The translations under genes and the position numbers were made by a program. A stretch of DNA of 28,527 nucleotides. Origin: CALMFQ01 sp964495595 (lineage in GTDB: Bacteria > Pseudomonadota > Gammaproteobacteria > Burkholderiales > SCOH01). Where the stretch lies: the NCBI GenBank assembly GCA_964495595.1, contig CAZBWH010000038.1, positions 1 through 28,527 on the forward strand, in the 5' to 3' direction. Of this stretch, positions 22,950-28,527 are shown piece by piece (position 1 is the stretch's first letter; each line of letters starts with the position of its first letter). The notes under the pieces are model-generated. The model had not been told where the DNA came from. It saw nothing but the letters and a program-made list of their open reading frames with translations, and did no database searches.

Positions 22950-24832
22950 TGTTGTCACACCCATTCAAACGCTCGCTGACCTACCTGGCACTGCTGGGCC
23001 CGCTGCTGTGGGCCGGCGGCAGCGCCAGCTCGGCACCCAGCCGCCAGCCGGCGGCGCCGCTGGCGGCAATGGCCGATGCCAGTGCGCTGATGGCCCTGCC
23101 GCAGGGTAGCTGGCTGCTGCAGCAGAAAAACAGCCTGCGCCTGATCGACGCCAACGGCCAGCAGCAGGCCACGCTGACACTGCGCAGCAAGCAGCTCGAC
23201 CTGCGCGCCACCACCGACGGCGCACTGGCAATGGTGCTGGATGCCGACCACGGCCGGCCACAGGCGATTCGCGTGGATACCCGCAGCGGCCAGCTGCAGT
23301 TGCTGCCGGCACTGCCCGAGCCGGCTTTCGGCATCGAAGCGATGTGCCTCTACCGTGACACCCAGCAGGCGCTGCAGCTGTTCCTGATCGGCAAGGATGG
23401 CCAGGCCGAGCAATGGCTGCTGCGCGACAGCGGCTATCTGCTGCTGCGGCGGCTGGCGCTGCCGCCGGGCAGCGAACACTGCCGGGTGGACGATGCCAGC
23501 CACACGCTGTTTGTCAGCGAACCCGGCTTTGGCGTGTGGGCCTACAACGCCGATGGCGAAGCTGTGCCGCAGCGCCAGCCGGTGCTGCTGCGCCAGCCCT
23601 ACGGCCCATTGCCGGCCGGCCCGGCGGCACTGGCGCCCTTGCCCGGCGGGCTGGCGGTGTTGAGCGAAGACGGCCAGACGCTGCACCTGCTGCAGCGCCA
23701 GCGCCAGCAATGGCGCGCACTGCCGGCACACCGCCTGCCACAGGCAGTGGACGCCGAAACCCTGGCGCTGGCACCGCACCCGAGCCGCCTGCAATTGCTG
23801 TTGCGCGGCAAAAACGGCTGGCAGCTGCACCTGCAGAACTGGCGCAAGGCAGCCGCCGGCGCCACACCGCTGCCGGTGCTGCAGGCACGCCACCAGACCG
23901 AGCCGGTGGCGCGGCTGGGCGATGCCGCCGACGATCCGGCGATCTGGGTTCACCCCGGCGATGCCAGCCAGTCACGCGTGCTCGGCACCAACAAAAAGCA
24001 GGGGCTGCTGGCCTACGATCTGCTGGGCCGGCAGCAGCAATTGCTGGAAGTCGGGCGCATCAACAATGTCGATCTGCGCCAGCGGGTGACGCTGGACGGG
24101 CAGCAACATGATCTGGCGCTGGCCACCCGGCGCGACGACAACACGCTGCTGCTGTTCGGCATCGACGGCAGCGGCCGCCTCAGCCAGCTGGCCAGCATCG
24201 CCACCGGGCTGGACGAAGTCTACGGCATGTGCCTTTACCAGCCACCGCAGGGCGGGCTGGAAGCCTTTGTCAACGACAAGGACGGGCATTACCTGCATTT
24301 CCGCATCACCCTGGCCGGCGGCGTGTTTGGTGCGCAACGCCTGCGCCAGTTGCAGCTGGCGAGCCAGCCGGAAGGCTGCGTGGTGGACGACCGCAACGGC
24401 CGGCTGTTCATTGGCGAGGAAAAACGCGGCATCTGGGTGACCAGCGCCGACGCAGCCCACGCCACGCCGCTGCAGCTGGTGATGCCGGTCGGACGGCAGC
24501 TGGTGGCCGATGTCGAGGGGCTGGCCTTGTACCACGGCGCGGCGCGCAGCTATCTGCTGGTATCGAGCCAGGGCAACAACAGCTATCTGGTGCTGGAAGC
24601 CAGCCCGCCCTACCGCTACCGTGGCGCGTTCCGCGTCGGCATCAATGCCGGGGCAGGCATCGACGGCACATCGGAAACCGACGGTCTGGATGTCAGCAGT
24701 GCCGATTTCGGCGGGCCTTACCGGCACGGCATGCTGGTGGTGCAGGATGGCTACAAGCGCATGCCGGACGGCCCGCAGAACTTCAAGTACATCGCCTGGC
24801 AGGATATCGCCACGGCACTGGCGCTGGATTGA
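22949..24832 (+). CDS. Beta-propeller phytase with additional N-terminal propeller-like domain
   Basis: 627 residues, about twice a single beta-propeller phytase. The C-terminal domain (about 315-627) has the family motifs: DAADDPAIW (325-333), NNVDLR (372-377), EVYGM (423-427), CVVDD (477-481), plus FIGEEKRGIW, GTSETDGLD and VVQDGYKRMPDGPQNFKYI. These carry calcium and phosphate ligands for hydrolysing phytate. Residues about 35-310 look like a degenerate second propeller (FGIEAMCLYRD, SEHCRVDDASHTLFVSEPGFGVW) without the acidic DDPAIW segment. A signal peptide (MLSHPFKRSLTYLALLGPLLWAGGSASSA) without lipobox suggests a soluble periplasmic enzyme. Translationally coupled to the receptor by a one-base overlap. 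Confidence 0.93.
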   Translation: MLSHPFKRSLTYLALLGPLLWAGGSASSAPSRQPAAPLAAMADASALMALPQGSWLLQQKNSLRLIDANGQQQATLTLRSKQLDLRATTDGALAMVLDADHGRPQAIRVDTRSGQLQLLPALPEPAFGIEAMCLYRDTQQALQLFLIGKDGQAEQWLLRDSGYLLLRRLALPPGSEHCRVDDASHTLFVSEPGFGVWAYNADGEAVPQRQPVLLRQPYGPLPAGPAALAPLPGGLAVLSEDGQTLHLLQRQRQQWRALPAHRLPQAVDAETLALAPHPSRLQLLLRGKNGWQLHLQNWRKAAAGATPLPVLQARHQTEPVARLGDAADDPAIWVHPGDASQSRVLGTNKKQGLLAYDLLGRQQQLLEVGRINNVDLRQRVTLDGQQHDLALATRRDDNTLLLFGIDGSGRLSQLASIATGLDEVYGMCLYQPPQGGLEAFVNDKDGHYLHFRITLAGGVFGAQRLRQLQLASQPEGCVVDDRNGRLFIGEEKRGIWVTSADAAHATPLQLVMPVGRQLVADVEGLALYHGAARSYLLVSSQGNNSYLVLEASPPYRYRGAFRVGINAGAGIDGTSETDGLDVSSADFGGPYRHGMLVVQDGYKRMPDGPQNFKYIAWQDIATALALD

Positions 24833-24839
24833 GGCGGGC

Positions 24840-25574
24840 ATGTTGTCTGCGCTTGTTTTTCCGGGCTTGACCACGCCACCCGCCGCGCTGCGCCAGCGCA
24901 GCGGCTATCGCTGGCTGGCACTGCTGCTGGCGCTGTTGCTGCATCTGGCCGTGCTGTGCGGGCTGCCTGCCGGCAGCCCGCTGGCGGCAATCAAGGCACC
25001 ACAGCCCTTGCAGGTCAGTGTCAGCTTCAGCGAAGCGCCGACGCCGCAGGCACCGGCCCCCGCCCCGGCCGCAACGCCCGAGCCGACACCGGCCCGCCGC
25101 AATGCACCGGCCACGGCCGCCCCACAACCGGCAACGGCCAGCACCAGCCAGGCGGCAACGCCAGCCGATGTGGCCCCAACCACCGCACCGCCGGCCAGCG
25201 CGCCTGCCGCTGCGGGCAACCCGGTGCCGACAGCGGCAGTGGCCGCCACCGGCAAGGCCGAAGCCGGCGAGCCGGTTGCGCGCCACGAGCCGCCGCGTTA
25301 TCACGCCGATTATCTGCACAACCCGCAGCCGCCCTACCCGCCGCTGTCACGCCGGCTGCGCGAAAGCGGCAGCACGCTGCTGCGGGTTCACGTGACCGCC
25401 GAAGGGGTGCCGGATCAGGTGCTGGTCAAGCAAGGCAGCGGTTATGCCCGGCTCGACCAGGCTGCCGAGGCCGCCGTATCACAATGGCGCTTTGTTCCCG
25501 CGCGCAGCAACGGCCAAGCCGTTGCCGGCTGGGTGGAAGTGCCGATTCTGTTCAAACTGGATGATCCAACATGA
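24840..25574 (+). CDS. tonB: TonB-like energy transducer
   Basis: 244 residues. One N-terminal membrane anchor (about 22-42, YRWLALLLALLLHLAVLCGL) is followed by a long Pro/Ala-rich spacer across the periplasm (about 60-150). The C-terminal TonB domain contains PPYPPLSRRLRESGSTLLRVHV, GYARLDQAAEAAVSQWRFVPA and VEVPILFKL. It transmits the proton-motive force from ExbB-ExbD to outer-membrane receptors. The start ATG is 7 bp after the phytase stop, with GAGG upstream; a longer open frame upstream lies over phytase and is not the gene. The position suggests a dedicated partner of the adjacent receptor, though it could also serve the siderophore receptor. Confidence 0.93.
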   Translation: MLSALVFPGLTTPPAALRQRSGYRWLALLLALLLHLAVLCGLPAGSPLAAIKAPQPLQVSVSFSEAPTPQAPAPAPAATPEPTPARRNAPATAAPQPATASTSQAATPADVAPTTAPPASAPAAAGNPVPTAAVAATGKAEAGEPVARHEPPRYHADYLHNPQPPYPPLSRRLRESGSTLLRVHVTAEGVPDQVLVKQGSGYARLDQAAEAAVSQWRFVPARSNGQAVAGWVEVPILFKLDDPT

Positions 25575-26269
25575 AACACGATTCCCTGATTTCACATTTT
25601 CTGGCCCAGACCGATTCGGTGGGGCTGGCGCTGGCAGCGCTGCTGTTGCTGATGTCGCTGGCCAGCTGGTACCTGATTCTGGCCAAGGGCTGGCAATGGC
25701 TGCAGCTGCGCCAGCGCGGCCGGGCTTTCCAGCAGCAGTTCTGGCAGGCGGCCTCGCTCGACAGCGTAGCGCAGCAGCTGTCGGGCCAGCGGCTGGTCGA
25801 TCCGTTTTCGCGGCTGGCATGGCAATCGCTGCTGGCGCGGCGCCAGCACGCACTGATCGAACCGGCGCGGCTGGAAACGGCAGGCAGCATGACCGAGGTG
25901 CTGACGCGGCAGATGCAGCGCGCCATCGACGATGAAACCACGCGGCTGGAAAACGGCCTGACGCTGCTGGCATCGGTGGCGGCAGTGGCGCCATTTGTCG
26001 GCCTGTTCGGCACGGTGTGGGGGGTGTACCACGCGCTGACCGCCATCGGCAGCAGCGGCGTGGCCGGGCTGGAGCAGATTGCCGGCCCGGTGGGCGAGGC
26101 ACTGATCATGACCGCGTTTGGCCTGGCGGTGGCGATTCCGGCGCTGCTGGCCTACAACGCCTGCACCCGCGGCAACCGGGTGCTGCTGGCGCGGCTCGAC
26201 CGCTTTGCCCACCAGCTGTTCCATTTTATTACCACCGGCCAGAACACGGCCGCCGGCCGGGAGGCATGA
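25571..26269 (+). CDS. exbB: ExbB-type proton channel subunit (MotA/TolQ/ExbB family)
   Basis: 232 residues with three membrane helices: about 17-40 (VGLALAALLLLMSLASWYLIL), about 132-155 (LLASVAAVAPFVGLFGTVWGV) and about 175-195 (VGEALIMTAFGLAVAIPALLAY). The family signature APFVGLFGTVWGV followed by the A-x-x-I-x-x-PVGEALIMTAFGL segment is intact. With ExbD it forms the proton-driven motor for TonB. The start overlaps the tonB stop by 4 bp (ATGA). Confidence 0.95.
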   Translation: MKHDSLISHFLAQTDSVGLALAALLLLMSLASWYLILAKGWQWLQLRQRGRAFQQQFWQAASLDSVAQQLSGQRLVDPFSRLAWQSLLARRQHALIEPARLETAGSMTEVLTRQMQRAIDDETTRLENGLTLLASVAAVAPFVGLFGTVWGVYHALTAIGSSGVAGLEQIAGPVGEALIMTAFGLAVAIPALLAYNACTRGNRVLLARLDRFAHQLFHFITTGQNTAAGREA

Positions 26270-26270
26270 G

Positions 26271-26681
26271 ATGGCTTTCTCGACCGGACGGCCCGGCGTG
26301 CAGATGCCGCAGGCCGAAATCAACATGATTCCGCTGATCGACGTGATGCTGGTATTGCTGGTGATTTTCATGGTGACCGCGCCGCTGATGACCCACGCCA
26401 TCCGCCTCGATCTGCCCCGCGCCAGCACCCGGCCCGTCAGTCAGGGTGAGAAGGTTGAACTGGCGGTCAGCAGCAACGGCAGCCTGTTCTGGAACGGCCA
26501 GCCGCACTCACACGCGCAACTGCTGGCACGCCTGGCCGAACAGGGACAACGGGCGCCGGAGGTGCCGCTGCAGCTGCACGCCGACAGCGCCACCCGCTAC
26601 GGCCTGCTGGCGGAAATCATGGCAGCGGCCAGCCGGGCCGGGATACGGCAGATCGGGTTTATCACCCGGCCGGCGCAGTGA
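26271..26681 (+). CDS. exbD: ExbD-type biopolymer transport protein
   Basis: 136 residues. A single N-terminal helix carries the essential membrane aspartate (Asp24 in MIPLIDVMLVLLVIFMVTAPL), followed by a periplasmic domain (LAVSSNGSLFWNGQPHSHAQLLARL, ending GFITRP). It partners ExbB in coupling proton flow to TonB. The start ATG is one base after the exbB stop, with GGGAGG upstream. It is the last gene of the operon, followed by a palindromic terminator. Confidence 0.95.
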   Translation: MAFSTGRPGVQMPQAEINMIPLIDVMLVLLVIFMVTAPLMTHAIRLDLPRASTRPVSQGEKVELAVSSNGSLFWNGQPHSHAQLLARLAEQGQRAPEVPLQLHADSATRYGLLAEIMAAASRAGIRQIGFITRPAQ

Positions 26682-26703
26682 TCTGAACAAAATACCAAAA
26701 CAA

Positions 26704-26731
26704 AAGGAGGCGCATGCGCCTCCTTGTTGTT
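26704..26731. terminator. Bidirectional palindromic terminator between exbD and trpE
   Basis: A 22-bp perfect palindrome (AAGGAGGCGCATGCGCCTCCTT, as 11-bp half-sites, 26704-26725) is followed on the plus strand by TTGTTGTT and on the minus strand by TTTTGTTTT. It can end both convergent operons. Confidence 0.85.
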
Positions 26732-26747
26732 CCTGCTGCGCCGCCGT

Positions 26748-28214
26748 TCACTCGGCGTCTAGCCCGTCCTGCACCATCTGCGCGGCGCGGATCACCGCAC
26801 GCGCCTTGTTCAGCGTTTCTTCCCATTCGCTCTGCGGCACCGAGTCGGCAACAATGCCGGCGCCGGCCTGCACGTACAGCGTCTTGTCCTTGATCACCGC
26901 GGTACGCAGCGCAATCGCCACGTCCATGTCGCCGTTGAAACCGAGATAACCGACCGCGCCGGAATACACGCCGCGCTTGCTCGGCTCCAGTTCGTCGATG
27001 ATCTGCATCGCCCGAACTTTTGGCGAACCGGATACGGTGCCAGCGGGGAAGGTAGCACGCAGGATGTCCATATTTGACATGTTCGGCTTCAGCGTGGCAT
27101 CGACGTTGGAAACAATGTGCATCACGTGCGAATAACGCTCGATCACCATCTTGTCGGTGAGTTTCACCGAGCCGGTTTGCGACACACGACCGACATCGTT
27201 GCGACCGAGGTCGATCAACATCACGTGTTCGGCGATTTCCTTCGGATCACTCAGCAGCTCTTCCGCCAGCGCCAGATCCTGCTCGCGCGTCTTGCCACGC
27301 GGGCGGGTGCCGGCAATTGGCCGCACGGTAACGGTTTCGTTCTCGCGCCGCACCAAAATTTCCGGCGAGGCGCCCACCACGTGGAAATCACCGAAATCGT
27401 AGTAGAACATGTATGGCGACGGATTCAGCGTACGCAGCGCGCGGTACAACGAAATCGGGTTGGCATCGAAGCGCTGCGACATCCGCTGTGCGATCACCAC
27501 CTGCATGCAGTCGCCGTTGTAGATGTACTGCTTGGTTTTCTCGACTGCCGCCTTGAAAGCCATTTCGCCGAACTCTGACTTGGCCTCGGTTTTCTCAGTG
27601 CGATACTGGTAGGGCATCTGCACCGGCTGACGCAGCTTGCCGCGTAGCTCCTGCAAACGTTGCTGCGCTTTGGCAAACGCGCCCTGCTCGGCCGGATCGG
27701 CGTACACCACCAGATACAGCTTGCCCGACAGGTTATCCACCACCGCAAGTTCTTCCGACTGCAGCAGAAGGATATCCGGCGCACCGATCACGTCCGGCTT
27801 ATCAGCCTTATCAAGTTTACGTTCGATGTAACGGATGGTTTCGTAGCCGAAATAGCCGACCAGACCACCGCAGAAACGCGGCAGGCCGTCTTTCGGCGCG
27901 GCGCGGAATTGCGCCTGGTATTGCTCGATGTAGGCCAGCGGATCGCCTTCGACCTGCTCGATCACGCCGTTATCGTCTTCCAGCGTGACAGTACGGCCAA
28001 GCACACGAATACGCTTCTTCGCCGGCAGACCAATGAACGAATAACGGCCGAAACGCTCGCCACCGACAACCGATTCCAGCAGATAGGAATATGGCAGATT
28101 GCCGAGTTTCAGATACACCGACAAGGCGGTATCGACATCGGCCAGCAGTTCGAGGGTGACGGGGATACGGTTAAAGCCGCGCGCAGCCAGCGCGCTGAAT
28201 TCCTGTTCAGTCAT
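26748..28214 (-). CDS. trpE: Anthranilate synthase component I
   Basis: 488 residues, full length. With the TrpG glutaminase it converts chorismate to anthranilate, the first step of tryptophan synthesis. The N-terminal tryptophan-feedback element LLESVVGGERFGRYSFIG is intact, so normal inhibition is expected. The catalytic region has PSPYMFYYDFGDFHVVGASPE, RPIAGTRPRG, LIDLGRNDVGRV, ATFPAGTVSGSPKVRAM and QAGAGIVADS. The start ATG at 28214 has AGGAAAG about 8 bases upstream. trpG is not next to it in this window; the gene's downstream neighbour converges from the phytate operon. Upstream on the same strand is gph, an arrangement common in betaproteobacteria. Confidence 0.97.
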   Translation of the reverse strand: MTEQEFSALAARGFNRIPVTLELLADVDTALSVYLKLGNLPYSYLLESVVGGERFGRYSFIGLPAKKRIRVLGRTVTLEDDNGVIEQVEGDPLAYIEQYQAQFRAAPKDGLPRFCGGLVGYFGYETIRYIERKLDKADKPDVIGAPDILLLQSEELAVVDNLSGKLYLVVYADPAEQGAFAKAQQRLQELRGKLRQPVQMPYQYRTEKTEAKSEFGEMAFKAAVEKTKQYIYNGDCMQVVIAQRMSQRFDANPISLYRALRTLNPSPYMFYYDFGDFHVVGASPEILVRRENETVTVRPIAGTRPRGKTREQDLALAEELLSDPKEIAEHVMLIDLGRNDVGRVSQTGSVKLTDKMVIERYSHVMHIVSNVDATLKPNMSNMDILRATFPAGTVSGSPKVRAMQIIDELEPSKRGVYSGAVGYLGFNGDMDVAIALRTAVIKDKTLYVQAGAGIVADSVPQSEWEETLNKARAVIRAAQMVQDGLDAE

Positions 28215-28342
28215 GGCGGGTTCTTTCCTGAGTCAAATGAATAAATGCACAGCAACCGGCAAACGGTCAGAACCGCCATCGCCAGTGCAGAATCATTCGG
28301 TCAGGCAAGAATTTCATGATGAATACGCAAACAGGAAAATGA

Positions 28343-28527
28343 TTAACGAGAAAGGCCATTCTTAATCAATTCCGCCGCTTCGACAAGCCCCGTCACCACG
28401 TAATCGGCATTCAGGCTTTCCAGCGGCGAACCGGAATGGTAGCCATATGGCACAGCAAAACTGATACAGCCAGCATTTTTTGCCGCCAGCACATCGTTTT
28501 CCGAATCGCCGATCATTACCAGCTGCT
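28343..28527 (-). CDS. gph: Phosphoglycolate phosphatase, C-terminal end only
   Basis: The last 60 or so residues of a HAD-type phosphatase, whose start lies beyond the right edge. The C-terminal HAD motif VMIGDSENDVLAAKNAGC and SFAVPYGYHSGSPLES match phosphoglycolate phosphatases, which remove 2-phosphoglycolate. It stops at 28343, 128 bp before trpE on the same strand, matching the gph-trpE order of betaproteobacteria. Assignment to gph rather than another HAD phosphatase rests on motif and neighbour together. Confidence 0.85.
   Translation of the reverse strand, partial: QLVMIGDSENDVLAAKNAGCISFAVPYGYHSGSPLESLNADYVVTGLVEAAELIKNGLSR

Noticed and set aside
20349..22964. 871-codon open frame on the minus strand opposite the receptor of the phytate operon
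   Set aside because: It lies entirely antisense to a gene with a signal peptide, plug motifs and good ribosome binding site. Its translation is a GC-driven mirror of the receptor with no recognisable domain.

Overview
The window is GC-rich, densely coded, and looks like a betaproteobacterial chromosome. Neisseriales, and Chromobacteriaceae in particular, seems the best fit. This rests on the gene content (PhaR/phasin pair, gph-trpE pair, an M48 peptidase-phhB-rsgA operon, PepN of the E. coli type) and is an inference, not a database result.

Left part, 1-9305, is housekeeping. On the minus strand lie pepN (3' end outside the window), an M61 PDZ peptidase, pncC, pgi and orn. A 143-bp element with terminal inverted repeats sits between orn and pgi and carries a TTAT duplication like that of a transposed MITE. 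On the plus strand a translationally coupled trio encodes an M48 membrane peptidase, pterin dehydratase PhhB and ribosome GTPase RsgA.

Middle part, 9431-13463. PhaR (minus) and a phasin (plus) are divergent. The phasin promoter is bracketed by two nearly identical 15-bp palindromes about six helical turns apart, good candidates for PhaR operators. After a strong terminator come a small membrane-anchored protein of unknown function and a coupled pair: a membrane GGDEF protein with a degenerate active site but an intact I-site pattern, and an AraC-type regulator.

Iron island, 13548-20125. A Fur-box-bearing divergent promoter drives, leftward, a siderophore-type TonB-dependent receptor, two small DUF3325/DUF3649 membrane proteins and a PepSY membrane protein. 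Rightward it drives a Fes-like esterase with an export signal. Both transcription units end next to a copy of the same 74-bp palindromic repeat (73/74 identical), so the locus is exactly bracketed by repeats.

Phytate island, 20366-26725. A candidate Pho box precedes five tightly packed genes: a TonB-dependent receptor, a large beta-propeller phytase with an extra degenerate N-terminal propeller domain, and a full TonB-ExbB-ExbD energy module. The likely role is cleavage and import of inositol phosphates under phosphate starvation, with its own energiser. This is the most interesting system in the window. A palindromic terminator separates it from the convergent trpE, which lies downstream of the 3' end of gph at the right edge.
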